Shown here: positions 43,948 to 57,122 of the stretch, piece after piece | How the letters are laid out: each line of letters opens with the position of its first letter | How positions within the stretch are numbered: position 1 is the first letter of the stretch | Assembly: GCF_040869045.1 (NCBI RefSeq) | Contig: NC_090319.1 | Coordinates: forward strand, 46,162,779-46,226,778 | Direction of reading: 5' to 3' | Length of the DNA: 64,000 bases | DNA from: Eurosta solidaginis | Taxonomy: Eukaryota > Arthropoda > Insecta > Diptera > Tephritidae | Program-made: the position numbers and the translations under genes | The notes under the pieces: generated by a model | Databases searched by the model: none | What the model was told of the DNA's origin: nothing | What the model saw: only the letters and a program-made list of their open reading frames with translations

Positions 43948-45902
43948 TTATACTCAGCTGAGCAGAGCTCACAGAGTATACTAACTTTTTTCGCATAATG
44001 GTAATCCGTAATGGCATAAGCTAATCGAGATAGATATAGATTTCTATATATCAAAATGATCTGGGCGAAAAAAGAAATTCATTTAGCTATGTCAGTCCGT
44101 CCGTCCATCCGTAAACACTATAAATTGAGTAAATTTTGAGGTATCTTGATAAAATTTGGTGTGTTGGTTCCCGGGCATTCTTCTCAGATCGCTATTTAAA
44201 ATGAACGAAATCGGACCATAAGCACGCCCACTTTTTCGATATCGAAAATTTCGAAAAACAGAAAAAGTGCGATAATTTATTACCAAAGATGGCTGAAGCG
44301 ATGAAAATTGGTAGGTGGGTTGACCTTATGACGCAGAATAAAAAACTAGTAAAATTTTGTACCGCCCACTTTTAAAAGAAGGTAATTTCAAAGTTTTGCA
44401 AGCTGTAATTTGTCAGTCGTTGAAGATATCATGATGAAATTTGTCAGGAACGTTACTCTTATTACTATATGTATGCTAAGTAAAAACTAGCAAAAGCGGA
44501 TTACGAACACGCCCACTTTTAAAAAAAATTTTGTTTAAAAGTCAAATTTTAACAAAAAATTGAATATGTTTACAGTATATAAGTAAATTATCTCAACATT
44601 CAACTCCAGTAATGAAATGGTGCAAAAAAATACAAAAATAAAAGAAAATATCAAAATGGGCGTGGCTCCGCCCTTTTTCATTTAATTCGCCTAGAATACT
44701 TTTAATGCCATAAGTCGAAAAAAAGTTTACCAATCCTTGTGAAATTTGGTAGGGGCATAGATTGTATGACGATAACTGTTTTCTGTGAAAATGGACGAAA
44801 TCGGTTAAAGCCATGCCCAGTTTTTATACACAGTCATCCGCCTGTCCTTCCGCTCGGCCGTTAACACGATAACTTGAACAAAAATCCATATAACTTTACT
44901 AAACTTAGTTCACGTACTTACCTGAACTCACTTTATCTTGGTATAAAAAATGGCCGAAATCCAACCACGCCCACTTTTTCGAAATCGAAAATTACGACAA
45001 ATACCGAAAAAAATCCCATAATTCTATACCAAATATGAAATGATGATGATGACGAAACATGGTAATCGGATTGTTTTATTGACGCAAAATATAACTTTGG
45101 AAAAAACTTTTTAAAATTGTTGTGACACCTACCATATTAAGTAGAAGAAAATGAAAAAGTTCTGCAGGGCGATATCAAACGCCCTTGGAATCTTTGCAGG
45201 AATACAGTTCATGGTATTATATATATAAATAAATTAGCGGTATCCGACAGATGATGTGCTGGGTCACCCTGGTCCACATTTTGGTCGATATCTCGAAAAC
45301 GCCTTCACATATACAACTACCACCACTCCCTTTTAAAACCCTCATTAATACCTTTAATTTTATACCCATATCGTACAAACACATTCTAGAGTCACCCCTG
45401 GTCCACCCTTATGGTGATGTCTCAAAAAGGCGTCCACCTATAGAACTGAGGGCCACTATGTTTTAAATAATTAATAACACCTTTCATTTGATACCCATAT
45501 CGTACAAACACATTCTAGTGTCACCTCTCACCTCTGGTCCACCTTTATGGCGATATCTCGAAAAGGCGTCCACCTATAGAACTAAGGCCCACTCCCTTTT
45601 AAAATACTCATTAACACCTTTCATTTGATACCCATATCGTACAAACACATTCTAGTGTCACCTCTCACCTCTGGTCCACCTATATAGCGTTATCCTGAAA
45701 CTGCGTCCACCTATAGAACTATGGCCCACTCCCTTTTAAAACACTCTTTAATACCTTCCATTTGAAACCCATTTCATACAAACACATTCCAGGGTTACCC
45801 TAGGTTAGTTTTGCTAAGTGGTGATTTTCCCTTATTTTGTCTCCAAAGCTCTCAGCTGAGTATGTAATGTTCGGTTACACCCGAACTTAGCCTTCATTGC
45901 TT
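43948..45902 (-). mobile_element. Helentron-like non-autonomous element, copy c
   Basis: It starts (plus strand) TTATACTCAGCTGAGCAGAG and ends TTCGGTTACACCCGAACTTAG then CCTTCATTGC; the last bases are degraded compared with CCTTCCTTACTTG. Three to four 130-bp monomers lie at 45260-45760. It is inserted into the foldback-like relic to its left. Confidence 0.75.
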
Positions 45903-46009
45903 TTTTTATTTTATTTTTATTTTCTAATTATTTTATTTCACTAACAGAATTAGAACTTATGAGCTCCAAAGTATTTTGAGGTCACTGCTACCGGACTGTA
46001 TGTAATATT

Positions 46010-46480
46010 TGTTCATTGATCCAAATCGATCTCGATCCTTGCGCCACCTGGTGGGGATTTTTTCATAGATCTCTGTCTGTTCATGAATGTAATATGCGTT
46101 TCAATTATGAGCCAAATGTGACCACAAATACGACTTTTTTGAATATCTCGATTCGTGCGCCACCTGCCGGCGAGTTTTTTCATCGGTCGCTTTCTCTTCA
46201 TGTATGTAATAAGTATTCCTAATACGAGCCAAATCGGACCACAAATAAAACTTTTTTGAATATCTCGATCCTTCGCCACCTAGCGGGGATTTTTTCATAG
46301 GTTTCTATCTGTTCATGAATGTAATATGAGTTTCAAATATGAGCTAAATCGGACAACAAATACGATTTTTTTGAATACCTCGATCCTTACGCCACATAGC
46401 GGAGTTTTTTTCCTTTTTATTGCATTCTCATGGGGTTCTTAACTATATTCCAATTTCAAGCTTTTGGCTTTTCGGAAAGT
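46010..46480 (+). repeat. CGCCACC-type tandem repeat with about 117-bp units
   Basis: Four units begin near 46026, 46145, 46262 and 46377 with ATCTCGATCC or a variant followed by GCGCCACC. They share TTTTTTCAT and GTTCATGAATGTAAT but differ from the 160-bp units outside the CGCCACC core. Confidence 0.75.
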
Positions 46481-46545
46481 TACTTAATTTGCAATTACAA
46501 AATTGGTAAACAACGCTACATATAGTCACGCTAAATAAAACCGCT

Positions 46546-46728
46546 GGAAGCAAAGGTAGAGTGCGGCCCCCACTCCGTTGGAAGGACCAGGTGGAAAAAG
46601 ATTTAAACTCACTTGGTGTGGACCAATTGGCGCCGTTTGGCAGAGAGAAGGAGCGACTGGCGCGCCTTGTTGGACGTCCATAACCGTTTAAACGGTTAAG
46701 CGCCAATTAAGTAAGTAAGTAAGTAAAG
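46546..46728 (+). mobile_element. 5'-truncated LINE tail with 14-bp TSD
   Basis: TSD TAAATAAAACCGCT lies at 46532-46545 and 46729-46742. The 183-bp insert encodes the very end of a LINE ORF2 (GRVRPPLRWKDQVEKDLNSL, then ARLVGRP and stop near 46680), then a short 3' UTR and an (AAGT)n tail. The RPPLRWKDQVEKDL block is the usual C-terminus of insect LINE reverse transcriptases. The open frame is uninterrupted, suggesting a young insertion. Confidence 0.85.
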
Positions 46729-46742
46729 TAAATAAAACCGCT

Positions 46743-47353
46743 TAAAAAATATATTGAATTATTGGTCATAATGGCCTGTAAGGAATTTAACTGCTTTCAT
46801 ACCACTTTAGCACAAAGTTTTTGTGTGGATATTTAAAGCACTAAATAACGTAAACAAAATTTCCAGTTTTATGAGTCACGTACCGTAATAGAAATACTGA
46901 AAAAATATTTATGTACATAATTAATTAAATTACTTATATTTATTGGATCGAATATTTTTCAGATGAAAAAGCTATTAGAATTGTCATGTAGTTGATGAGC
47001 AGATAGACAGCTATGGGGAAACTTGATTGACATAATCGTGTGGTCATCAAAAAATATAGGGCGCAGAAAATACTATAAACATGAATTTTTGTGAACAAAT
47101 TAAATAATATCTGAATGTTTCACGGTACAAATTACATCTCAGTCACTTATGACTATGTTTAAGTATTGGTTACGACATATATATATATATATATATGAAT
47201 AATATGTCTTCAAAAAACATAAATATGAAAACATACATATATCTACAATTTTGTGTATGTAGCGTTCCTAAACACAATAGCTGCCTTTCATTCAATTATT
47301 TGAATACATGAGTCAATTTCGTTATCCAACAGTTTCTCCTACAGTTAACTAAA
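46743..47353. other. A/T-rich stretch
   Basis: No gene or TE terminus was recognised. A (TA)n microsatellite of about 22 bp lies at 47175-47196. Confidence 0.55.
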
Positions 47354-47357
47354 TTAA

Positions 47358-47872
47358 AAGCCCCGTCACATAAGCTATTTTTCATATAGATGCGTTTAAC
47401 TTAATCTTATGCATTATGAGTTGATTGCAAGTATTTTTATGGAGAACGGTAGATTGAGCGACACTGGCGCCAACTGACATGAAAAAGTAGTCAACATGCA
47501 ACTTGTGTTGCAAGCAAAGCATAAGAAGAAGAATTTGACATTTGCTTTGGCTAAGCGTGCTGGCACACTTTGCAAGTGAAATAATTTTGTCACACTCTTT
47601 GGTAACCTTTCATAAATTTTTCGCAATTTAAAGCTGCAATATAACAAATTAATACGACACAAAATATTTTAGCAGTTGTATAAGGAGAATGTTTATTACA
47701 GTGCTTCGCAAAATTTTGTGTGTAAATGGGCAAGGCTAAATAAACTTCAATGGCCAAGTCTGAGGTCCTTTCATATTATAAACGTAACATCTTGGTTGAT
47801 TGTGGCGCTCTTACGGTATGCATAAGCTTGTGTTAAACACATCTATATGAAAAAATTCATTGTGACGCGGCC
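47358..47872. mobile_element. TTAA-flanked TIR element (515 bp)
   Basis: TTAA lies at 47354-47357 and 47873-47876. The ends are inverted repeats of about 50 bp sharing CGTCACA, TTTTTCATATAGATG, GTTTAAC and CTTATGCA. No transposase is encoded. Target TTAA suggests piggyBac-type mobilisation, but the TIR is unlike that of 10387-10603, so it is a different family. Confidence 0.7.
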
Positions 47873-48083
47873 TTAAGTGTCAAGTTAGCTTTGCGTTAAT
47901 TAAGTAAGTTAAGTTCGCAAAAAAACATTTTATCTAACAAAGTCTTTTGAAGATTGCCACTTGACTTTTTCAATATAAGTTTCTTGTAGTTAAATATTTC
48001 TTTTTTGAATTTCTTGTGCGCACTTTGGCTGAAATCAATAAACAAATAAGGTCGCAAGTGAACTGAATGTAACGCACTTCCCT

Positions 48084-49530
48084 TTTTCAATTCATTTCAT
48101 TTTTCATATCAAATTATTTGAGTCTATGGTTACATCGACCTTACAGACTAGATAACAATATTGACTTACCACTAAAGACTAACTACCTTGAAATACATTT
48201 AAAAACTAATGGTAAGTCTAAATCAAGATTATTTAAGATTTTATTACACTCAGTTAAGGTCCTGATAATGGGCGCAAAATTATAATAATTGTCTTTAGTA
48301 ATTTTTATATAGAATGGTATATTAGGTCTTACATCCTACTAGGTGCATTGAAGTTTGGGAACCCGAGTAGATCCGGAGAATCGATAAAGCCACTATGGAT
48401 ATCAAAAATGAACATAAGAAAATGAACAGTCCTTCTTTACATCAATAAGCATACACCGGTCTGGGTAAGATAGGATAGGCTTACTAAAATGAAGTGACTG
48501 AAAATCAAACCTAATGAAACATCACTCTGAGGGAGTGTGACGCATAGATCGGGTCCCAGATTATGAAAGCATACTCCAATCTAGACCGCACTAAGGAATT
48601 ATAGAGCATCTTCCTTGTATAAGGATCTTCAAAATCTTTAGCATATCCCTTTACAAAAGCAACGTTAGAATAAGCCTTAGGGATAATGTATTTGACATGC
48701 TACTGCATTGAGTTCAGTACTTAAGAGTGAGTATGTAGACGGAAATGGAATTATTGAGTTCGAAAATGTCATATGGTAATATTTATTGATGTTAAGAGCA
48801 ATTTTATTTCTTATACTCCACCCAGTAAGCTCATATAAGTCGCATTGTATAGCCAGAATATCGGATGGACACGAACTTATGCTAAAAAGTTTAGGCTCAT
48901 TAGCGTATAGAAGATATTTTGAATGACTTAAACATTCACCAATATCATTTATAAATAACAAAAACAATATAGGACCATACTACCTTGAGGCACACCAAAA
49001 GTGGCCACGAAGGTGTAAGATCTGGTGCTTTCAATTTCTCCAAAGGAAATTCTATTAGAGATATACGAATTAAGCCACATTATAAAAGCTGAATGAAAGA
49101 CCAAATTTTTGAGTTTTTATGCGATATTATGCGATACAGTATCAAAAGCTTTTTCAAAATCTGCATGAATTGTATCGACTTGATATCAATTTTTAAATGC
49201 TGAGACACAGTGCTCTGAAATTATTGCCAAATTAGGGACTTTTGATCGCTCAGAAACAAAACCATGTTGGTATAGGCTTAAAAGTCTTTTAATGGCAAAG
49301 CATAATTTTTCTTTGACCACCTTTCTAGGAGTTTTGAGCATGTGGTTAATTTTGAAATACACCTGTAATTTTTGACATGCAGATTTTTATTTCCAGATTT
49401 AGAGATTGGCGTGATAGAGGCAATTTTCCACCGATCAATAAAAACACCCTTGGAAAGAGAAAGATTAAAAATAAAACGTAAAGGCCCCGATAAAGACCAG
49501 CTGCATTTCTTTAGTAGCATAATATGATGC
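48084..49530 (-). pseudogene. LINE ORF2 relic, same family group as 37300-42140
   Basis: On the minus strand: FIFNLSLSKGVFIDRWKIAS and ITPISKSGNKN near 49400-49490, ISKLTTCSKLL, a region with many stops, then LFINDIGECLSHSKYLLYAN near 48900, where the catalytic YADD reads YANE. The 3' UTR words TCTAGTCTGTAAGG and CATAGACTC lie near 48125, and an (ATTTC)n-like end near 48090. It is 5'-truncated. The changed catalytic Asp and the stops make it inactive. Confidence 0.8.
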
Positions 49531-49773
49531 GTTGTACGTATTAGCTTGTAGTCAATTCTTCAATTTCCAATGCAGTTCATCGGTGGACGTACGACATATG
49601 CAAATAACGTTTCAGTCATCGTTAGCGGCATATGCCTTACAACAATCAGCTCTCTGATAGATCAGACATTTCATGAGATGTACATGCCTGAACATCTGAA
49701 CCGGGCTAGTAGCAGAAAAACATGTTAAACTATTACTTAATCGAAAATATAAGTTCAATAATTGGACTGATTG

Positions 49774-50131
49774 CGGCCGCCGTGATCTGAGGGTAGCTTG
49801 CTACACCTCTACACCGAGAGTGCTGGGTTCAGCTCCCTGGCAAAGTAACATCAAAATATTAAAAAAAGAGTTCTTTCAAATAAAAAAAGTTGTTCAAATC
49901 GTGTTACCCCCTCGGAAGTGTTCTGGCAAATATTCCGAGTGTATTTGTGCCATGTTAACCGAATCAGTGAAAATTCATCTAACTTTCGGAGTCTGCATTA
50001 AACATGTAGGTCCAGTTCCACAAATTTGTAGGGAAAATTAAAAAGAAACACGACGCAAACTGGAAGAGAAGCTCGGCCTTAAACTTCATTGGAGTTTATA
50101 CCGCTTTGCATAAATTTTATTTTTATTTTTA
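49774..50131 (+). mobile_element. tRNA-derived SINE, diverged full-length copy
   Basis: It begins CGGCCGCCGTGATCTGAGGG, has box-B-like GGGTTCAGCTCCC near 49824, and runs to CACGACGCAAACTGGAAGAG and an ATTTTATTTTTA tail. TSD is unclear. It lies 41 bp left of the large Helentron-like copy d. Confidence 0.8.
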
Positions 50132-50172
50132 ATTGGAATAAGCCTTAGCTTGTAGAGTTAGTCCAACAAGAA

Positions 50173-53100
50173 CAAGTAAGGAAGGTTAAGTTCGAGTGTA
50201 ACCGAACATTACATACTCAGTTGAGAGCTGTGGAGACAAAGTAAGGGAAATCACCATGTTGTAAAAGGAACCTAGGGTAACCCTGGAATTTGTTTGTATG
50301 ACATGTGTATCAAATGGAAGGTATTAAAGAGTATTTTAAGAGAAAGTGGGCCATAGATCTATAGGTGGACGCCATTTAGGGATATCGCCATAAAGGTGGA
50401 CCAGGCCTGACTCGAGAATTTGTTTGTACGATATGGGTATCAAATGAAATGTGTTAATGAGTATTTTAAAAGGGCGTGGATCTTAGTTCTATAGGTGGAC
50501 GCCTTTTCGAGATATCGCCATAAACGTGGACCAGGGGTGACTCTAGAATTTGTTTGTACGATATGGGTATCAAATGAAAGGTGTTAATGAGTATTTTAGA
50601 AGGGAATGGGCCTTAGTTCTATAGGTGGACGCCTTTTCGAGATATCGCCATAAAGGTGGACCAGGGGTGACTCTAGAATTTGTTTGTACGATATGGGTAG
50701 CAAATGAAAGGTGTTAATAAGTATTTTAAAAGGGCGTGGGTGTTAGTTCTATAGGTGGACGCCTTTTCGAGATATCGCCATAAAGTGGACCAGGGGTGAC
50801 TCGAGAATTTGTTTGTACGATATGGGTATCAAATGAAAGGTGTTAATGAGTATTTTAAAAGGGCGTGGGTCTTAGTTCTATAGGTGGACGCCTTTTCGAG
50901 ATTTCTCCATAAAGGTAGACCAGGGGTGACACTAGAATTTGTTTGTACGATATGGGTATCAAATGAAAGGTGTTAATGAGTATTTTAAAAGGGCGTGGGT
51001 CTTAGTTCTATAGGTGGACGCCTTTTCGAGATTTCTCCATAAAGGTAGACCAGGGGTGACACTAGAATTTGTTTGTACGATATGGGTATCAAATGAAAGG
51101 TGTTAATGAGTATTTTAAAAGGGCGTGGGTCTTAGTTCTATAGGTGGACGCCTTTTCGAGATTTCTCCATAAAGGTAGACCAGGGGTGACTCTAGAATTT
51201 GTTTGTACGATATGGGTATCAAATGAAAGGTGTTAATAAGTATTTTAAAAGGGCGTGGATCTTAGTTCTATAGGTGCACGCCTTTTCGAGATATCGCTAT
51301 AAACGTGGACCAGGGGTGACTCTAGAATTTGTTTGTACTATATGGGTATCAAATGAAAGGTGTTAATGAGTATTTTAGAAGGGAGTGGGCCTTAGTTCTA
51401 TAGGTGGACGCCTTTTCGAGATATCGCCACAAACGTGGACCAGGGGTGACTCTAGAATTTGTTTGTACTATATGGGTATCAAATGAAAGGTGTTAATGAG
51501 TATTTTAGAAGGGAGTGGGCCTTAGTTCTATAGGTGGACGCCTTTTCGAGATATCGCCATAAAGGTGGACCAGGGGTGACTCTAGAATTTGTTTGTACGA
51601 TATGGGTAGCAAATGAAAGGTGTTAATAAGTATTTTAAAAGGGCGTGGGTGTTAGCTCTATAGGTGGACGCCTTTTCGAGATATCGCCATAAAGTGGACC
51701 AGGGGTGACTCTAGAATTTCTTTGTACGATATGGGTATGAAATGAAAGGTGTTAATGAGTATTTTAAAAGGGCGTGGGTCTTAGTTCTATAGGTGGACGC
51801 CTTTTCGAGATTTCTCCATAAAGGTAGACCAGGGGTGACACTAGAATTTGTTTGTACGATATGGGTATCAAATGAAAGGTGTTAATGAGTATTTTAAAAG
51901 GGCGTGGGTCTTAGTTCTATAGGTGGACGCCTTTTCGAGATTTCTCCATAAAGGTAGACCAGGGGTGACCCTAGAATTTGTTTGTACAATATGGGTATCA
52001 AATGAAAGGTGTTAATGAGTATTTTAAAAGGGCGTGGGTCTTAGTTCTATAGGTGGACGCCTTTTCGAGATTTCTCCATAAAGGTAGACCAGGGGTGACA
52101 CTAGAATTTGTTTGTACGATATGGGTATCAAATGAAAGGTGTTAATGAGTATTTTAAAAGGGCGTGGGTCTTAGTTCTATAGGTGGACGCCTTTTCGAGA
52201 TTTCTCCATAAAGGTAGACCAGGGGTGACTCTAGAATTTGTTTGTACGATATGGGTATCAAATGAAAGGTGTTAATGAGTATTTTAAAAGGGCGTGGGTC
52301 TTAGTTCTATAGGTGGACGCCTTTTCGAGATTTCTCCATAAAGGTAGACCAGGGGTGACACTAGAATTTGTTTGTACGATATGGGTATCAAATGAAAGGT
52401 GTTAATGAGTATTTTAAAAGGGCGTGGGTCTTAGTTCTATAGGTGGACGCCTTTTCGAGATTTCTCCATAAAGGTAGACCAGGGGTGACTCCAGAATTTG
52501 TTTGTACGATATGGGTATCAAATGAAAGGTGTTAATGAGTATTTTAAAAGGGCGTGGGTCTTAGTTCTATAGGTGGACGCCTTTTCGAGATTTCTCCATA
52601 AAGGTAGACCAGGGGGTGACTCTAGAATTTGTTTGTACGATATGGGTATCAAATGAAAGGTGTTAATGAGTATTTTAAAAGGGCGTGGGTCTTAGTTCTA
52701 TAGGTGGACGCCTTTTCGAGATTTCTCCATAAAGGTAGACCAGGGGTGACACTAGAATTTGTTTGTACGATATGGGTATCAAATGAAAGGTGTTAATGAG
52801 TATTTTAAAAGGGCGTGGGTCTTAGTTCTATAGGTGGACGCCTTTTCGAGATTTCTCCATAAAGGTAGACCAGGGGTGACTCTAGAATTTGTTTGTACGA
52901 TATGGGTATCAAATGAAAGGTGTTAATGAGTATTTTAAAAGGGCGTGGGTCTTAGTTCTATAGGTGGACGCCTTTTCGAGATATCGCCATAAAGGGGGAC
53001 CAGGGGTGACACTAGAATTTGTTTGTACGATATGGGTATCAAATGAAAGGTGTTAATGGGTATTTTAAAAGGGCGTGGGTCTTAGTTCTATAGGTGGACG

Positions 53101-56100
53101 CCTTTTCGAGATTTCTCCATAAAGGTAGACCAGGGGTGACTCTAGAATTTGTTTGTACGATATGGGTATCAAATGAAAGGTGTTAATGAGTATTTTAAAA
53201 GGGCGTAGGTCTTAGTTCTATATGTGGACGCCTTTTCGAAATATCGCCATAAAGGTGGGCCAGGGGTGACTCTATAGTTTTTGTGTGCGATATGGGTATC
53301 AAATGAAAGGTGTTAATGGGTATTTTAAAAGGGCGTGGGTCTTAGTTCTATAGGTGGACGCCTTTTCGAGATATCGCCATAAAGGGGGACCAGGGGTGAC
53401 ACTAGAATTTGTTTGTACGATATGGGTATCAAATGAAAGGTGTTAATGGGTATTTTAAAAGGGCGTGGGTCTTAGTTCTATAGGTGGACGCCTTTTCGAA
53501 ATATCGCCATAAAGGTGGGCCAGGGGTGACTCTATAGTTTTTGTGTGCGATATGGGTATCAAATGAAAGGTGTTAATGGGTATTTTAAAAGGGCGTGGGT
53601 CTTAGTTCTATAGGTGGACGCCTTTTCGAGATATCGCCATAAAGGGGGACCAGGGGTGACACTAGAATTTGTTTGTACGATATGGGTATCAAATGAAAGG
53701 TGTTAATGGGTATTTTAAAAGGGCGTGGGTCTTAGTTCTATAGGTGGACGCCTTTTCGAGATTTCTCCATAAAGGTAGACCAGGGGTGACACTAGTATTT
53801 GTTTGTACGATATGGGTATCAAATGAAAGGTGTTAATGAGTATTTTAAAAGGGCGTGGGTCTTAGTTCTATAGGTGGACGCCTTTTCGAGATTTCTCCAT
53901 AAAGGTAGACCAGGGGTGACTCTAGAATTTGTTTGTACGATATGGGTATCAAATGAAAGGTGTTAATGAGTATTTTAAAAGGGCGTGGGTCTTAGTTCTA
54001 TAGGTGGACGCCTTTTCGAGATTTCTCCATAAAGGTAGACCAGGGGTGACACTAGAATTTGTTTGTACGATATGGGTATCAAATGAAAGGTGCTAATGAG
54101 TATTTTAAAAGGGCGTAGGTCTTAGTTCTATAGGTGGACGCCTTTTCGAAATATCGCCATAAAGGTGGGCCAGGGGTGACTCTATAGTTTTTGTGTGCGA
54201 TATGGGTATCAAATGAAAGGTGTTAATGGGTATTTTAAAAGGGCGTGGGTCTTAGTTCTATAGGTGGACGCCTTTTCGAGATATCGCCATAAAGGGGGAC
54301 CAGGGGTGACACTAGAATTTGTTTGTACGATATGGGTATCAAATGAAAGGTGTTAATGGGTATTTTAAAAGGGCGTGGGTCTTAGTTCTATAGGTGGACG
54401 CCTTTTCGAGATATCGCCATAAAGGGGGACCAGGGGTGACACTAGAATTTGTTTGTACGATATGGGTATCAAATGAAAGGTGTTAATGGGTATTTTAAAA
54501 GGGCGTGGGTCTTAGTTCTATAGGTGGACGCCTTTTCGAGATTTCTCCATAAAGGTAGACCAGGGGTGACTCTAGAATTTATTTGTACGATATGGTTATC
54601 AAATGAAAGGTGTTAATGAGTATTTTAAAAAGGAGTGGGCCTTAGTTCTATATGTGGACGCCTTTTCGAGATATCGCCATAAACGTGGATCAGGGGTGAC
54701 TCTAGAATGTGTTTGTACGATATGGGTATCAAATTAAAGGTATTAATGAGGGTTTTAAAAGGGAGTGGCCCTTAGTTGTATATGTGAAGGCGTTTTCGAG
54801 ATATCTACCAAAATGTGGACCAGGGTGATCCAGAACATCATCTGTCGGGTACCGCTAATTTATTTATATATATAATACCACGAACAGTATTCCTGCCAAG
54901 ATTCCAAGGGCTTTTGATTGCGCCCTGCAGAACTTTTTCATTTTCTTCTACTTAATATGGTAGGTGTCACACCCATTTTACCAAGTTTTTTTCTAAAGTT
55001 ATATTTTGCGTCAATAGACCAATACAATTACCATGTTTCATCCCTTTTTTCGTATTTGGTATATAATTATGACATTTTTTTCATTTTGCGTAGTTTTCGA
55101 TATCGAAAAAGTGGGCGTGGTCATAGTCGGATTTCGGCCATTTTTTACACCAATACAAAGTGAGTTCAGATAAGTACCTGAACTGAGTTTAGTAAAGATA
55201 TATCGATTTTTGCTCAAGTTATCGTGTTAACAGCCGAGCTGAAGGACAGACGGTCGACTATGTATAAAAACTGGGCGTGGCTTCAACCGATTTCGCCCTT
55301 TTTCACACAAAACAGTTATCGTCCTAGAGGCTAAGCCTCTACCAAATTTCACAAGGATTGGTTAATTTTTGTTCGACTTATGGCATTAAAAGCATCCTAG
55401 ACAAATTAAATGAAAAAGGGCGGAGCCACGCCCATTTTGAAATTTTCTTTTATTTTTGTATTTTGTTGGACCATATCATTACTGGAGTTGAATGTTGGCA
55501 TAATTTACTTATATGCTGTAAAGATATTAACTTTTCTTTTAAAATTTGAATTAAAAAAAAAATTTTTTTAAAAAGTGGGCGTGGTCGTTTTCCGATTTTG
55601 CTAATTTTTATTAGGCAGACATAAAGTAATAAGAGTAACGTTCCTGCCAAATTTCTTCATGATATCTTCAACGAATGCCAAATTAAAGCTTGCAAAACTT
55701 CTAAATTACCTTCATTTAACAGTGGGCGGTGCCATGCCCATTGTCCAAAATTTTACTAGTTTTCTATTCCGCGTCATAAGCTCAACTCACCCATCAAGTT
55801 TCATCGCTTAATGCGTATTTGGTAATGAATTATCGCACTTTTTCGATTTTTCGAAATTTTCGATATCGAAAAAGTGGGCGTGGTTATTGTTCGATATCGT
55901 TCATTTTAAATAGCGATCTGAGATGAGTGCCCAGGAACCTACATACCAAATTTCATCAAGATACCTCAAAATTTACTCAAGTTATCGTGTTAACGGACGG
56001 ACGGACGGACTTGGCTCAATCGAATTTTTTTTCGATACTGGTGATTTTGAAGTCTATATCTATCTCGATTCCTTTATACCTGTACAACCAACCGTTATGC

Positions 56101-56145
56101 AATCAAAGTTAATATACTCTGTGTGCTCTGCTCAACTGAGTATAA
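50173..56145 (+). mobile_element. Helentron-like non-autonomous element, copy d, 5.97 kb
   Basis: It starts CAAGTAAGGAAGG at an A/C junction and ends CTCAACTGAGTATAA followed by AAATA. The hairpin near 50190 reads TTCGAGTGTAACCGAA. Its centre is the 130-bp array (50330-54840). The right 1.3 kb matches copies a and f, including GTGGGCGTGG boxes and GGACGGACGGACGGAC at about 55995. No protein-coding capacity. Copy f shares the whole right part, so size differences are mostly array length. Confidence 0.8.
50330..54840 (+). repeat. 130-bp tandem array, about 34 monomers
   Basis: GACCAGGGGTGAC recurs every 130 bp (for example 52741 and 52871) from about 50398 to 54818. Two main variants alternate: ATATCGCCATAAAG and ATTTCTCCATAAAGGTAGAC. 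A rarer variant, CTCTATAGTTTTTGTGTGCG, occurs near 53272, 53532 and 54182, which shows multi-monomer blocks have been duplicated. Edge units are most diverged. Since 130 is not divisible by 3, no long open frame runs through the array. Confidence 0.9.
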
Positions 56146-56161
56146 AAATATAGCACACAAA

Positions 56162-56345
56162 TTTAGGAGTCATACTTGATATTAAGTTGTCATTTATACT
56201 CCATGTTGCAGAGAGAGCGAAAAAAGGCTTTTCTGCGACACTATATGCATGCAAGAGGATGCTAGGATGCACGTGGGGCTTATCAACCAAACTCATTTAT
56301 TGGGTATTTATAACAATTGTAAACCCATCTTTTGGACAAAATTAT
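56162..56345 (+). pseudogene. R1/LOA-like LINE reverse transcriptase fragment
   Basis: One frame reads LGVILDIKLSFILHVAERAK, LYACKRMLGCTWGLSTK and LIYWVFITIVNPSFG. The LGVILD then CKRMLGxTWGL order is typical of the region after the catalytic motif in R1/LOA-type LINEs. Both ends are cut; the Helentron-like copy d ends just upstream. Confidence 0.75.
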
Positions 56346-56394
56346 CGCGTTAACAACGGCAATAAGGGTTAATGCCTCGCTTTTTTTCAGTTTG

Positions 56395-57122
56395 TTGTAA
56401 GCAGAAGGCGCCGTAAGTTACCTCTCCAAGGGTTTTCAGGCCGATGATGTAAATGAAGTCAGCATACGCCGCTTATTGCACGCTTTTGGAGAATACTGCT
56501 TCAAAATGGTTAAGCTCTGCAGTTAGTATAATTTTCTACAGCATCAAATTAAAGAAATCGTATGATAGGTCTAAAACCTCATTTAGTTTTAAACGGCTTG
56601 GAGAGGTGCTTCCAAATTCTGACTTAGCTGATGGTATTGCTCTGGGTCATTTTGTATAGCCTTATAAGTTTTGCGAGGAACCCAATTCAGACTTAGCGGT
56701 GTTGAGGCAACTCCTTTTCGTGCTGGCGAAAGCGGCTTTAAAATCGACGTAAGACTAATGTATGCCCATTTTTTTCGCAGGTATTTTCAAAGATTTGAGG
56801 TGCATTGTTGAAACTTGAGCCATTGTAGATTTAGAAGATCTGAAGCCACACCGATAAGGTCTAGTCAGCCGGTTCACGGTGGGCTTCAATATTTCGCACA
56901 ATATACTTCACAGCAACTTATGTGCTATATTAAGAAGGCTGATTCCGCGATAGTTGGTGCAGTTTGCAGGATCTTCTTCTTTGTAGACTGAACAAAGCAT
57001 CCGTAGTTTCCAATCGTCGGGCATGCCCTCCTTCGATAATATTTTGCAAAGAAGCTAATGCATGTTCCTTACCAACTCCTTCGAATAGCTCAGCAGGCAA
57101 ACCAGCACCGCCCCCGGCCTTT
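56395..57122 (-). pseudogene. RTE-like LINE reverse transcriptase relic, downstream part
   Basis: On the minus strand KAGGGAGLPAELFEGVGKEH (57060-57120) is the conserved start of RTE-type RT. After frame changes it is followed by a C-TNYRGISLLN-like block near 56940, a GFRxxKST-like region, VDFKAAF-like near 56745 and GFLAKLIRLYKMTQ near 56670. Stops and frameshifts abound. It continues on the other side of Helentron-like copy e at 59035-59165. Confidence 0.75.

Noticed and set aside
49760..50155. TSD AATTGGA around the SINE at 49774
   Set aside because: The left copy is not adjacent to the element's start, so the match is probably chance.
50330..54840. Direct repeats resembling a CRISPR array
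   Set aside because: The 130-bp units are contiguous with no unique spacers, and the array sits in a eukaryotic TE.
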